Source: Umbelopsis ramanniana AG
Lineage: Eukaryota > Mucoromycota > Umbelopsidomycetes > Umbelopsidales > Umbelopsidaceae
Direction: 5' to 3'
Length of the DNA: 64,000 nucleotides
NCBI RefSeq assembly: GCF_025399195.1
Contig: NW_026252114.1
Location: 186,001 to 250,000, forward strand
Both the position numbers and the translations under genes were made by a program. Positions 25,294-38,433 of the stretch are shown one piece after another. How positions within the stretch are numbered: position 1 is the stretch's first letter; every line of letters starts with the position of its first letter. The notes below the pieces were generated by a model. It did not search any database and was not told the DNA's origin. It saw only the letters and a list, made by a program, of their open reading frames with translations.

Positions 25294-25836
25294 CTAAGCA
25301 ATCAATGGTTGATATGTAAAGGGTTGCTGAGCATACGCGGATGGATCCACCTTGTTGTGTTGACAACAAGCTTTGCCGTCGACACGATCATACATGCATA
25401 ATGCATCGATGCGACTGGCATAAGGCGTGTCGACAAAGCAGCCAGAGCTGACGGCTGATTCGGACTCTTTAACAAGCTCTGGCACGGCATCATCATCGAT
25501 GTCAATGTGCAGCTTTCGTTCCGTCTTGTAAACGCCTCTTGCAACGGCATCTGCTTCATAATCGAAATCGGGATCTATGTCTTCTGGTTCTTCCGTGAAC
25601 ACACCGAGCTCGGGACAGAACATAGAAATCTCCGGCTCCAGAAATTGACCTTGTCCATTAGAAGAGCAGTTGGTAAATTCCGGTGCAAGAACAGATAGAA
25701 TAGCAAGATCTGCTGTGCCATCATCAGTCTTATATTCTTGTTCTTCGATGCAAGAAGATGTAATCTCTTCATCGGGCGTCAGTTGTAGGAAAGTGAAGCC
25801 AAAATTAAGTGGCTCGAAGCAATCAGAAGTAGCCAT
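25294..25836 (-). CDS. Acidic hypothetical protein, unrecognised
   Basis: A single ORF of 180 aa with an ATG start. I do not recognise it. It is strongly acidic (PDEEITSS, TEEPEDIDPDFDYEADAV, HIDIDDDAVPELV), with a Cys-containing C-terminal third (SSGCF, ALCMYDRV, GKACCQHN). It has no signal peptide, membrane helix or clear catalytic motif. The frame is uninterrupted and its acidic bias is protein-like, but a chance ORF cannot be excluded. It is convergent with the FYR gene and upstream of a gene-poor stretch. Function unknown. Confidence 0.5.
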   Translation of the reverse strand: MATSDCFEPLNFGFTFLQLTPDEEITSSCIEEQEYKTDDGTADLAILSVLAPEFTNCSSNGQGQFLEPEISMFCPELGVFTEEPEDIDPDFDYEADAVARGVYKTERKLHIDIDDDAVPELVKESESAVSSGCFVDTPYASRIDALCMYDRVDGKACCQHNKVDPSAYAQQPFTYQPLIA

Positions 25837-27746
25837 TGTGGTAATTGTGATAGATGGTATGCGTGAATGGGAAAATTACAAAGGTGTTGAAAGTAGTGAT
25901 CATTCACAGATCAAAACCAGCGATGTATATTTAAAAAAATTTAAATCGTCTCAGTTATTTTTAAGAAAAATACCGTTTTGTGAGAAGGTTTTATTTCCCC
26001 TCCGAGATTTCCCGATCCCTCCCATTAACTTCCAACACCTAAAATTCACTCAAGTGTTGACATGTCCTCTCCTGATATCTTGATATACTTTTGCATGAGT
26101 TTCGTAAGATCATTGAATATTCTATTAGGCATTGAATCAATCCGATCGATTCCCTTCGTCAACAATTAATACACCATCTACCTCAACAGCCATGGCAAAA
26201 AATGTGCTTGGCTCCATGCGGTATTTCATCCCGTTTTGCATAAAGGCACGAGTGATGCTCACATTTGTTACATGTTGTTGTCTCCCTAAACTTGTCATCA
26301 TAAGGAAAAATTAGCAACAAGGCAATATCAACCTTGATCTATCAAACTCCGCGGAACCTAGCTATGGCAAGTTTCACTTGGTTCCAATTAATCGATTGCC
26401 GGCTTAGTTTTTATGAAAAAACTGATGCCTAAGGCATATTGTCCTCCGGCAACATGAATGGAAGATAATGATTAAGTTGAGTCATACATATGGATGCTGA
26501 TTACCCGAGCCAGTCCTGCGAGATCCATCCTTATGTGTCAAAATCTTTGCGTTGTGTCCGACAGACGCTACTTCGCCTCATCCATTTTGGCCAGATTATA
26601 TTTTTGCATTTCTTGGATCTGACACAAATAGTCAGTTAGCATGAAAAAATATGTCAAGGATGAAAAAATTTGACGAACGTGAGTAAGAACTATTGGAACT
26701 GCACGCACAAAAAAATAAACAAGCACCCCTTGCTATACTCTGGCTACTCTACAACGGTATACAAGTATGCTAGAAGAAATCTTTGATGAGCAAATATGGA
26801 TGAATAAAAGTGGTCTAAAGTAGAAAACACGAAGAATAATACCACCATCGTACAATCGCATATCATCGGATTCTATACAGAAAGCCGCCGTTTCATTCAT
26901 GGCATCCAGGGTTCACTACCATTTTTATCATTACAGAATATCATTCTATACTTTCCGTGAGACCAACCATCAATCGGAAATATCACCCAGCGTAAATGTC
27001 GCTCAAAAATGTTGAGCTTATAGATTGTATGATTTTTTTTCAGGTTCCGAATTTTCCTTTCAATAAGTGCGTATCAATAATGACTTGTCAGCCTTACATG
27101 TTTACGCTCGTGATAGCCAAAAATGGAAAAGTACCTGCATTCATGCTCTCCTTCTTCAAACCGTCGACAATTATTTAAGCTTGACAATTTATCCTATGAA
27201 TACAGCTTCCATTGAATTTCGATAGTATGGCAAAGCAACATAGATAGCCAGCAATATCTTTGCCATGAAGGCTCATAGTCCTAACTATCATTAGTGGCAG
27301 GCAAATACATTCCTTCGCAAAGCAGCTCAAGCTCACATCTTTTTACATACTTATTTAAATCATTGGATGATATCAATGCAGCCTTTATTGTTATCTCCCG
27401 GAACAGTGTAGAGAGAAACGAGTTGTATTTAAGCGGGCTTCCAAGCGGACTTCTAGAGCCGACTCCTTGTTAAAAAACATGAATATATATACTTGCTGCC
27501 TAGACCTATATTATTCCATACGGTCAATATAATAAACCGTTGGATGATATCTACTGATGTTTCCTATGGTGTCATTTTTACAATTTTATCATAAGAATTC
27601 CTTGTAATCTAGTGATCTTGGATCAAATATATAGCTATTTATACAATTATTACCTCTATTTTCAGATTTTAGAAAATGGCTCAGCAGCGTAGTCGTAATC
27701 TCTCCAATTTGACAGTTGGAAGGTTAGGAGTTCGAGGTCGAGTGAG
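25837..27746. other. 1.9 kb AT-rich gene-poor spacer
   Basis: No ORF has family resemblance or good coding character. There is no transposase and no terminal repeats that I can see. Confidence 0.5.
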
Positions 27747-27820
27747 GTTCCTTTAGATGAGTTGGTTACATCATCTCCTTTACACGGAGAAGGTCGCCGG
27801 TTCGATCCCGGCAGGGGACA
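27747..27820 (+). tRNA. tRNA-Val (anticodon UAC)
   Basis: A 74-nt cloverleaf without an intron. Acceptor GTTCCTT pairs with AGGGGAC (with G-U pairs), discriminator A at 27820. D stem GATG/CATC; anticodon stem TCTCC/GGAGA around loop TTTACAC, anticodon TAC; T stem GCCGG/CCGGC with TTCGATC loop. The A box (TAGATGAGTTGG) and B box (GGTTCGATCC) are good internal promoters, and a TTTT stretch follows within about 6 nt. An antisense ORF over this locus is spurious. Confidence 0.92.
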
Positions 27821-28976
27821 TCTTTTGCTATTTTGGAAGACGATCAAAGAAAAGATGTGCAAGTGTGTTTTTTGTTCTTCTGGTGGAAGGAGTGAAAATT
27901 TTGCAAGCTGTTTGACTTCAAGAATTTTAACTATGGAAAGGGGAAAATCACTCCGATAGTCAAGCAATTTTTTTAAAAAAAAAAATTTGGGCATGTTGGG
28001 GTTATTCACTGCTTTTAGCAAATATGTGAACTGTTAATTACGCTGTTACTACTTGCTCTGGCCATTTTTGTGCACAGAAAGCATCAGCCCTTATAAACAG
28101 TTTCCTTGCAAAGTGGAAAGTTACCTATTGAAGTCTTAATTCCCCTATATGTTCCTTGCCAGTCAATTTAGATTAAAGTTGCAAACCAACAAAAGCGATT
28201 GTGTATGCTTTAATATTGCAACTGTATAAGCTCATGAAGTCTACGGATTGCGTATATTCCAGCTGGACTGTTTGAGGATGTCTTCGCTACATTTTACAAC
28301 CGCTTAGAAAGAAAGATGTGTATCGGAGAAACCCTCGCTTAGAAAGAAAGATGAGCGATATGACTCTCCTCTTATGTTCTGGGACATTCGAAAAAATGTT
28401 TTGAAATAACCATATTGTCTTTTAGAGATGTATGTAAGATAATCCCGTAGAGCTCTCAGCTAGTGTAAAAGTTTGGCTAAACGATGGGTGGGATACTTTC
28501 ATGCATTTGGTATGAATATAATGGTAGGGCTGTGTTCCACTTTAGCACCCACAGCGGCAACCCAAGCTTTAAATTCTTTTTTATTTCATACTTTCTAATC
28601 TTATTAATTTATTTACAGCAACTACCTGCGATCTTGTACCATTTTCTTTTCCTTTTTTTTGCACATTCTATATTTATATAGACATAGTTTTTATAGAACA
28701 CTGTAGTCGATTAGTCAATCATCCTAAATCTCGTAGAGTCACTGGCAAGCCAGGACTCTTCAAAATGATGTTTAAGCCTAGTAAACATTGATTTGCTAGC
28801 AAAACTTAGGTTTCTATCCCAAGAATGTGTCGTCCGGGACACTGTGTAGTTTTCACCCTTATCTCGCTCATATTTTATAAAATGCGACTGCAACTGCTCC
28901 ATCTCTTTACAAAAATAATTCAATTTATTGGGGGGAGGGGTAGGAAAAAAAATAAAGACTGTACAATATACAATAA
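27821..28976. other. Spacer between tRNA-Val and the SET1 3' end
   Basis: AT-rich. It contains the 18-bp direct repeat listed separately. No gene was recognised. Confidence 0.5.
28301..28353. repeat. 18-bp direct repeat, two copies
   Basis: CGCTTAGAAAGAAAGATG occurs at 28301-28318 and again at 28336-28353, with a 17-bp gap. No coding or RNA context is visible. A small local duplication is the simplest explanation. Confidence 0.85.
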
Positions 28977-31900
28977 TTAGTTGAGTCTGTAAATGACACA
29001 AATTATGTTAGAAATCAAAAATTTCGCATACAAACATTAGAAAAAGGCAAGCATAAAGTGGTAACTTACGTTCCCTTGCAGTATTTACTGCCACACAGGC
29101 ACGGGATCTTATCAGCTTCGATAGGAAACTTGTAATCGTAAGTGATTTCTTCACCAAGTTCAATATCTCGATTGGCGTAAATCACAATTTTCTTTTGCTT
29201 GTCCACTGTGATAATCTTGGCACTACAATTAGGCTGCATCAAACAAAAGAGTATGAGTATGTGAAGCTAAGTTGTCTGGACCAAGTTTTTTGTTCACCAT
29301 CAAGTAAATCTGAGAACTTACCGAACAACAGTGATTTATGAAACGAGCGACACTGCCCTTTTTGGTAGCATCAATGACAGTGTCGTCGTCTACACGGAAT
29401 AGATAACTGCTGCCGATACCGCAGCGTTCATAAGCCTTTTCACGATGATCCGCAACTTTTTGGCGAATGACCTCTCCAACATATTCGATAACCATATCGT
29501 TTGCGTCGATACGTTCCTGAGCAAACAACCCCCAGTCGTGAATGGGTGACTTTGCAAATCTGAGCTGCTTCTTGCGACTTTTGAGTTGATTGAATTTAAG
29601 AATATCAGAGTCTGTAGCAGTCGTCTTCTTGTGCAAGTCCATTCCGACAAGCAATTTGCGGTTGTTGACGCGGTTCATGCGACTGGTCACTCTGGACGCC
29701 GCCAGTAAGCTGTTGTTATCAAATACTCTCCTGTTGCGTGGCAAATAACGGGACTTTTCAGCTTCAGAAATAGGATAGTAACCCTCAGTACGTGCACTAC
29801 CGGATTTGTGTGCCGGTGGCTCCTGGTCCACTACATCGTCCGTTACCTCTGAAACTGAGCACGAGGGTTGAAGTTTGTTAAGTTTTGATACTGAAAACAA
29901 ATGGCTGTATATCTATGAAAACAACAAAAAAGAAACTTACCAGAGCTACGAATCACATGTGTAGTTTCGGAAGGGCCTGTATCATCAAAATTCTGATAGC
30001 CTTGCATAGCGAGTTGCATGAACTTCCTATCTTCAGCATCATGGACTTGTTTAAGTGGATGCCACTCATCTACACCGTTTGTCAACGAAGTCGTTTCAAC
30101 ATCGAATTCAAGGTCACTAAACTCATCAGTTGCTATGGTGTCCACATCACTGTAGTCGTCAACTTCTGAGCTTTCTTCTTCGCTTGATTCGTGGGTTATG
30201 TGATGCTCGGTCTTTACAACAGAGGGTACGACAGCTTCGTTTCTGGTAGTAGGCGAGTCAGCTGTATTGTTAGATCGTTGGGAAAGTAATGATTGTGGTC
30301 CATCCATAGCATCGACTTCTTCAACCTTGAGACCATTAGCTTTCTTCTTGCTCTTGATTCCATTGGTAAGGTTCTTTGCTGTTCCTTTAGGTTTTCGGGC
30401 TGTCTTGGTAAGTTTGGGTCGAGACATCTTATCCTCATACTCTGATTCACTGTCAAATAGTTCCGCCATAGTTTGTTCAATATCAAGTTCCATAGCATTT
30501 TCGTCATTATTACCCAGAGCAGATTGCTGGAGTGCCATGCGGTTCTTCTTAGAGCTTGTAGCCTTGGACTTTTTACGATTTGGTTCGCCGTCATCACTGG
30601 AGATACTTCCTTTGCGTTTAGAACGTGACTTGGCCGATTTGCGATTCGATTTTTTACTTTTGCTACTGGCATCTCTACCCCTAGCATCGTCTCTGTCGAT
30701 ATCCATCATTCCATCGTCTTCCACAATAAAGTCAGTGTCATCCTGTTCAATATCACTTTCTTCCTTTTCTTGCTTGTTGAGCCTTCGCAAGAAGTCATAG
30801 TGATCGTCGCTTTCGTCATCTACATCACTCAAGTAGTCTCGAAGTCGTCTGTGTTCCTTTTTCACCTTCTTAATCTTGGGAGATCGGTTTCTTCGATCCT
30901 TTGAATCTCGAGCATAAGGTGATGGTGAACGGTTATGGTTGAGTGAATCAATAGAGACCGAAGAATGGTATGCGTCATCTTCGTCAGATTGCTGCGTAAA
31001 TGTATTTGACTTGCCACTGTCCCTTCCTCTTGAGCGGTCTCCTAATTCATTGGGTGGGGTATCTCGAGAACGTCTTCGACTGAAATCACCCTCGTGGCTG
31101 CTGTCTCTTTGGGATCTGGAGCTTTCTATTGAAGAGTCACGGGAGTAGATTGGTTTGCGCTGACGACCACGTTCATGTATTTCGGAATCAGAACCTGAAT
31201 CAGAGTATCGACGACGGGATGTAGATCGCGATCGAACTGGCGATCGTCGCCAAGATGGCTTATGACCATTTCGCTTTTGCTCCCTGGCTGAGCCGTCTGC
31301 ATTCCTCTTTTTGAATCGCGGAAGTTTGCTCAGGTTAGGAAGAGCAGCTAAACCTTCAATGCTACCCAGTAGATCTTTCCCTTTGGACGAAGGTTGATAC
31401 AGCTCTGCTAGACTGCGTGACTTGACGGACTTTTCAAGAGCTGATGCTGAATGGTGCTCACTAGTGGTGTCAAAGCCGTTTGTCTTTACTTGCATTACAT
31501 TGGTGACACTGGTTGACGCTTCTGACTTGACTTTGACATCGCTTGTATCTTGTTCCATATCATCATCGTGAGCTTTTCTTGGGCGTAATTTAGGATTTAA
31601 AAAGTCATAAATAGATGGAGAGACAATTCGAGTTTTGATGTCCTTCATGAAGACATCGGCCAGTTCCTGAGTCAACATTTCTTTTGCATGCCGAATTAAT
31701 TCTTCACCAGAAGCATGTTCTTTCTTCCACGAATCGTCTTTGGCGCTGACTTCATGAGATGCATTATGTTTTCCCCAACCATTTGCAGAACCAGTCAGCT
31801 CAGGAGGCGCCAAATCGGGGGATGTAAAGTTATCAAGTGATTTGGATACTGGTCGATCAGAGTGAAGATCCGTATTCGAACTGAGGTTGATGTCCATGGT

Positions 31901-34180
31901 ATATTCCATCAGATTCTGCTTGTTCGTGGCCCCAAAGGCTTTTCGCGCCGCACTTAGAGATGTGAAAGTGATGAACCAGTCTTCAGAGTCATGGCAAATC
32001 TAATGGTATTCAATGTTAGTGATATCTTTCTTATATAAAAAAAAAGTAGTAAAGTAAATAACGCCTACATCACTGCATTCAAATGCATAGAAAACTTTGC
32101 GCAATTCTTCGAGTACACCTTTTTTGAAAGGAAGGCTATTTCTTGAAATAATAAGGCATGGCTGTGGTTCAGGGCTATGAGGTCGTCGTTCCTAAAAATG
32201 ATTTAAAGAAGAAGCACATATGTGTCAGACACAACGAGGCAAGACAATGTTAGACAGATTTAAGTGAAATGATTCCTACTCTAACTCTTCGTTCATCCGA
32301 TACTCGGCGATAATCTCGCATTCTTGGGTCACCGCCTCTGTCTCGCTCTCTTTCCCAATCCCAATGGCGATCTCTGTCTCTTTCTCGACTTCTTTCTCGA
32401 TCCCACATATGCATGCCTCGCATTCTGTCAGCATAGTCTCGTCCAAGACTACGACTGCGACTACGACTTCGACTACGGTATCGCGATTCGACTGAGCTTA
32501 CGCTAGGACTACGGTGTCTCCATCGTGGATAAGATGGGTGCCGCATTGATTCATATGCCGGTGGATAGTGTGAAGGTGGTGGATATGGTGCGCCACGATA
32601 ACGGTCATCTCTATAGCGAGGTTCATCGTCTGGATAGCGTTCGTGTGCATCGCGATTGAAATCATGAGGACGTCGAGGTGGTGGGTATCCGCTAGGCGAA
32701 GACTGTCGTGACCGCTTGGGTGTTTCGTCGTCAAAAACTTCGCCGTCTTCATGATTAATAGATGATCGTCCTTCGCCGCCAGCAGCTATATCATCGATGT
32801 AATGAAATTGAAATCAGTCGGATGTTACAGCAAAAAATCGAACATTAACAAAAAGCAAACACTCCATACCAAAGGGTCGTGACATTGCGCTATCCTGCTT
32901 CTCGCCAATGGCCATTTTGAGTGGTTGTGTGCCATGCTTTGCAAAAGATGCACCGAGTTCAGCAGCAGCTGCTTTCAACTTTGTGCCTATAATATCCGAA
33001 GTCGTTAGCTGTTGTTCACGATTACATTCTCATTGCTCACAGGAAAGTTGCTAACCATCGGGATCAAATTCGACTTTAACATAGCTACCGGCGCCTATTT
33101 TTCTACCGTTTCCTTTCTCCACAGCAGATCGTGCAGCTGCATGACTAGCTTCACGAGTAGGTCCAGTAAATGTCACAGCGGCTAGGCCAAGTGACCCGCC
33201 AGTCACTGGGGACTTCTCAATGTCGACCTTCTCTACTTCGCCATATATCGAGAAATACGTGACAATTTGAGCTTCGGTCGTGAGAGGCGAAAGATGTGAT
33301 ATGAGAACGGATGTGGGTGGAGCAGGACCTTTCGAATTTTCATCGTACTAGATGGAGACTGTTAATACAATTCAAACAAGAATTCCTACGGTACCTCCGA
33401 CTTCACCTACCTCGAATTGAACTGGTATTAAGGTAGGTACCCACTTTTGTCTACCCTTTGAAGTTTGTTTACCATATCCTAGTACACTTATACGTGGATC
33501 TGATGGATGAATTGGGATTTCCTAAGAAATAGTAGGATGATGAGTTGCTTGCCATGGTGAATAAAAGGGAATCATACACAAGTTGCCAGATATGGTAGGC
33601 TAAGATTGTGACTCAAAGCCATGGCATTTGAGAATTAATTCCATTCAAAGGTAGTGAAATAGCTTACTCCGGGTTTGACGTCGCCATTGAAACGGTAGAT
33701 AACTTGATTGCCACTTTTTGGTTTCGCACGATCTAACTCTGGATCGTATATTGCAATGTAGTCGCGGAGCTTCGATTGATTTTCAGAACGAGGAGTGGTC
33801 AGTTCTTCAGGACGGTCGCCATTTCTGCCCTGTGATGCTTCGCTCGACTTGGAAATGTCTTCAGGCCTATTATAAGTTGCAATAATGGTTAGTAATGAGA
33901 GCTTGAACAACAGTAATCCTGGTTACACTAGTCAATGGTGGCCAATTAGAGAGAAATATCTATGGCAAATAGTGACCGATATGATGTCTGCAAGTCTGGA
34001 AGACAGGCCATTTAATGCATACCATTTGAAATCCATGAAGGACGAGAAAGAATTTCTCAAAGGGATCTCGAGTAAAGAATTAGGCTGTCTTCGGTTTGAC
34101 GCTCCAAGAAATTGACGGCGAAAATCTGGTAAAAATGAGGTTGAGCAATCTCCCGAGCGAAAAAATGTTGCTGACGTCAT
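28977..34180 (-). CDS. SET1: Histone H3K4 methyltransferase SET1 (RRM plus SET)
   Basis: The catalytic subunit of COMPASS, which methylates H3 Lys4. Exons: 34180-34023, 33866-33668, 33521-33411, 33347-33056, 32986-32870, 32785-about 32286, 32191-32069, 31999-29941, 29890-29322, 29233-29070 and 28986-28977 (about 1433 aa). An N-terminal RRM ([30 protein letters not shown]) is followed by an Arg/Ser- and Asp/Arg-rich stretch, a second RRM-like segment ([31 protein letters not shown]), a long acidic/basic low-complexity middle, n-SET ([19 protein letters not shown]), SET ([53 protein letters not shown]) and post-[16 protein letters not shown]. The last exon is 10 nt and supplies only the end TLN-stop. 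The start is uncertain; an in-frame ATG at 34036 would shorten it by 48 residues. The donor at 32286 could instead be 32280. Confidence 0.93.
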
Positions 34181-34569
34181 TTGTGAAATTCGAATTTCAT
34201 GAAAGAAGTTCAACCATTTGGCAGATGTCAAATTCAGTGTGTGGCTGCTGTAGTTCGACGATGCTTTCCTTAAACCAACAAGTTATGCCTTTGTTTCAGC
34301 ATTCTATCTTGATGCTGTATTTTTTGTTTCTGTACATTAATAGTATAAACAACCATCAATTATTATAATGGAAACGATGAATGGAAACATTTTCATTATC
34401 TAGGTAACCTCTATCGCATTCTATGACATGGAGTTCCCGTTACAGTGTAGAACAAGATTATATATAATCTTTATTAAAGCGGTTCAATTTGAATATGTAC
34501 AAAGTATACGGTGGTATACAAATTTCACCGAGGATTGCTCTTAATAAAGCCAGTTCTTTTGAGATGCAT
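34181..34569. other. Spacer: SET1 promoter and exchanger 3' UTR
   Basis: AT-rich. No gene seen. If SET1 starts at 34036, its 5' UTR extends below this interval. Confidence 0.5.
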
Positions 34570-37500
34570 TTACTCTTTCTGTACTTCCATAAAAATACTG
34601 AAAGAAGTTGTGATTATGTATATACCGATCCACATCATCCCAATCCACTTATCAATTCTGTAATGATTAAAGTAAGTGACCACAATGGCGGTCATTAAGA
34701 CAAGTAATAAACCAATAGAAGATATTATGATAGTAGGGGCAAGTTCCAGCTCATAGGTTTCTCCAGTAACCCATACTCGATAAGTCGCAGCACATCCAAG
34801 ACCTAGTACCAAGTCTGTAATTCGAGATCTGATTAGCTTCTGAGTACAGGAAAGGTACTAACATGCAATTAAATCCTTACTCAGCAAGGGACCTGCATAG
34901 CACGCACTAATCGCCATGTTAGGAAGACCCATCTATAGAATGCATGCCACTTTAGTATGACAAGACAAATAAAACTTGTAGCATCTCCAGTAAAATGCTT
35001 TTACCTTTGCCATTGATATGTTGGCAACTAGATCGCCAAGGCTGTTGCCCTATAGAGATCAAAACATCAGAATGCATTGGAAATTTGGTGAATAAAGGGA
35101 ACAAGCGACGTACCATTGCAAACACTGTCAGTCCCAGGATTGCCCCACTAATATCTAAAATGAGACCAAGAGCCTGAAAATTTGGTCAGTTGAAAATCAC
35201 AAACAAAGACCATAAACATTTAGACAACAATACCTGTAGAAGGCCAACCACCTCATTTGCAACAGTATAAATCCAGTTGAGTGAAACAACAAACCCAGCA
35301 AATGCCAGAGAATTGATCCACGGTGGAGCACTATGGCTTTTGGTAGACGCATTCACTGTGAGAGCTAAGCAAACGCCAACCATGACTCCGTACATGATAT
35401 CGTTAAGAGCTACGACGTCGTTAACTAAGTAACGAAAGCATTAGTTAGATTGTCTGTCATCTTCCATTAGTAGGCAGATACGGGTCTATAACACTTACTA
35501 TACAGTGACAATGAAACAAATGTCGGGGCGCATATTGACTGTAGAACAACCTGCCACTTTAACCACTTCTGATCTACAGTTTCCTCGAAGGGGTCGTCTA
35601 GTTCATTGACATCCTCCATGAATTCATTGGCATCTACACCAAGCGTATCTGAGCTCTGATCGTCATCTGTCTTTACTGATATTACCATATCATCGACTCG
35701 CAATGTGTCATCCTCGACCACAGGTAACGTGATTTCCAATAGAAAGACGATTGGAATGGCCAGAATCGAGCTAGCAATATTTGTGATCGACTTTGTATTC
35801 CAATTTTGCATTGTTGGAAATAGTGTTCGCCAAACTTCAGACAAGATCTCGCAGAATCCTTGATGCCTTTTCTCAAATGAGCGCCAGCAAAAAATGATTT
35901 TCTTGGCACATTTCGTGTTCGCCAGGAAGCTTGAGCGCTCTTCTTGAGCTGTTATCTCAGACATTACTGAACGTATGGAAGGTGAACTGCGCGTGGACAT
36001 AGCTGATGCTGAACGACTTGTGGCGGGTGGGCGAGCAGAATATCCAGGTGCCAGATTATCAGTAGAAATTTGAAGTCCAAGTGACGGAGAGTGAGGAGGA
36101 CTAGCATGTAGCAAATTGCCATCCTCTGTTCTGTGCGGAGGTGTTAGACCGTATGTGGGCGAGTCGATGAGGTGGTTGCTGTGGGACGTGAATTGAGTTG
36201 GTGGGGAGCTTTTTTGATGATGTGATGTCAATCGATTGGCAGAACCAAAGTAGTCTTCCGCTACCCCTATACTTTCCTCTGACGAAGGCGACAGGTTATG
36301 CTCTTGTGACGAAATGACCATATCAGCAAGATCCGACGGCCGCTTATGCTTATTAGCTCGTTTTTGGGCAGACGACTGAGATGTCTGTGATTCCAGATCG
36401 GAAGGCGATGTTGCACTTCGTACTGGAAACATATAGCTTGGCATGGATTGATTGCGTCGGTGCCTGCTTTCCAACAAATCGTTCTTGAGTTGCATATTTG
36501 CATGCTGAGCAGCATTTAAAGCATTGCGAAACTCGATGGCACCAAAAATGGATGGTCGAATACCGACACGGGGCGTTAAAGGTGGACGATATGATTTGGA
36601 GGAGACGGGTGCATGTAAACCATCGGATGTAGGAAGGTTATTGGTATCGATACGCAGAGATATTCTACGCATCATTTTCGGTGATACTGGTCTTATAATG
36701 TGGCCAAGGTGGCCAACGTGTTCTCTGGCTTCTTCCTCCTCGCTGTCATCCACATCTTCTTGGTCGTGAGGTGGTTCAAACACAACAACCTTGGGTGCTT
36801 TTCTTATTTGAACTGTTGTGGCTAAAGGTGGTATTTGAGAGATATCTTCATATTAGGAATAGAAGGGTAAGGTGATAGACAATGGACGGCCATCACTTAC
36901 GGATGATAGAATCTTTCGAGATTAAGGGTGTATTTTCTGTAGCGACGAGTGGGCTGACTGGTGCCTCATCAGCCGGTTGAATAACAACCTTGGGTCTGCG
37001 CCTGTTTTTCCACCATATTGAGCCCACAACTACTACAACATACAATGCGTAGTATAAGATCAAGCCGACTGCTTCATAGAGATATATCTTTTGGTCATAA
37101 ACAATCCAACCCACGATGGCGACGGCTCCTGTAAAAAAAGTGACATCCCGAAGGATCACCACACGTTTTGCTCGAAATGGTTGGATTATTGCCATTCCGC
37201 CAGCAACCACTGTCACAATAAAGAAGGCGGCTCCAACGAGCTCACCAACTGCCAGCGATCCTGATCCAGAGTTTAGAGCGCTACGAAAAGGTTAGAACCC
37301 ATGGCGACGATTGATCTGCACAAACATTCATCCAATACCTGAAGGTGGTAAACAAATCTGGGCTTGCATTTCCGAATGCTAAGAACGTGACTCCAGCCTA
37401 AAAATAATAGGTTAAGCCAAATGACTTCCAGTATTCTAATGAAACTATTTTGCCAACATACCAAGCTCTCCGATAAATGCAATGAGGAGGCGATCGTCTG

Positions 37501-38004
37501 CAGATTGGGGCCTGCGTTCCAAATTAGTAAATTAAAGTGCAAATTGAAAGAAAGAAATGTGAAGATAACTTACAGAAGAAATCCGAAGCTACTACACCGA
37601 TTGCGGCAAACAAGTATGCGAGAAAGGAAAACTGCGTGTAATGTATGAAATTAGTGCCAAGCTCGTTTTCATTTTCACTGACCAATGGTGAAACAATGAC
37701 GCCGTACCAGAGCAATTAGAATAAGCGGTTTATAGGGCCCAGAACAATAGTACAAGGTCAGGTAATCGACTATTCCAGTGCTGTATTCTTGGCAATTCTG
37801 TTTAACAAAGCTGCATTGATCCGGATGGTTGTATATATGCTCACACTTTCAAGGACGAGACAGTGTCAAAAAGTGCAGTTCAACATAGTATGAATTCGTC
37901 AAGACGCTTACCGGAATTGGAGTGTCCGAATCAAATGGTGCTTGGTACGCATGGACATAAGAGATTAGAAGAATGAGCAAAATTACTCGAGGTGATAATA
38001 ACAT
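34570..38004 (-). CDS. Ca2+/cation exchanger of the NCLX (SLC8B1) type
   Basis: A cation/Ca2+ antiporter with two alpha-repeats. Twelve exons: 38004-37912, 37845-37708, 37631-37574, 37511-37462, 37397-37339, 37280-36901, 36821-35499, 35424-35234, 35173-35114, 35049-35005, 34932-34881 and 34814-34570 (897 aa). Residues 1-19 look like a signal peptide. A luminal Cys segment (CEHIYNHPDQCSFVKQNC) precedes TM1. Alpha-1 is AGVTFLAFGNASPDLFTTFS with GELVGA; alpha-2 is LGLTVFAMGNSLGDLVANIS with MAISACYAGPLLN. Between them is a 350-residue cytosolic loop rich in Ser, Pro and His. Human NCLX shares the Cys pattern and both repeats. The signal-peptide-like start suggests a vacuolar or other endomembrane site rather than mitochondria; this is inference. 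Confidence 0.92.
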
Positions 38005-38433
38005 GAAAGAGGAGATCTGTGAGGAAGATCAGTTGGTTCCCATCCATGGAACAAGTGGATTTCGTTTTGGCGGCACTGCTCCATAATGATATGATGGGTA
38101 ATCGGAATTTGAAAACCAAAAATTAAAGGACAGCCGGTCAATCCTCTGGGTAGGAGCTTACTACAATGGTTTCGCTCTACTTTATAAACAAGCACAACTT
38201 AAAACTTGCTTAACGAAAGTAACTTTTGGTATACAAAAGCACATATTAAAAAAGTAAAAAATCCGAAGCTGATAGTATCGAACAATCCTATGATTGCATT
38301 CAAGGCGCTTTCCTGGCGCTTTCCAATTCGGTCATTCCATTCAATAACATGACGTCGGCGTTTTCTACTTTACATTTTTTCGGTGGTGTTCCTGGTTGCG
38401 GTAACCAGAAATACTCTTTTGCTACAGACCGTA
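38005..38433. other. Divergent promoter region between exchanger (-) and phosphatidylserine decarboxylase (+)
   Basis: 429 bp, no gene. If the decarboxylase has an extra upstream exon it would be here; a short ATG frame begins near 38350 but could not be spliced convincingly. Confidence 0.5.

Noticed and set aside
27662-28021. 119-codon minus-strand ORF
   Set aside because: It is antisense to the tRNA-Val gene and owes its middle to the tRNA sequence; there is no family resemblance.
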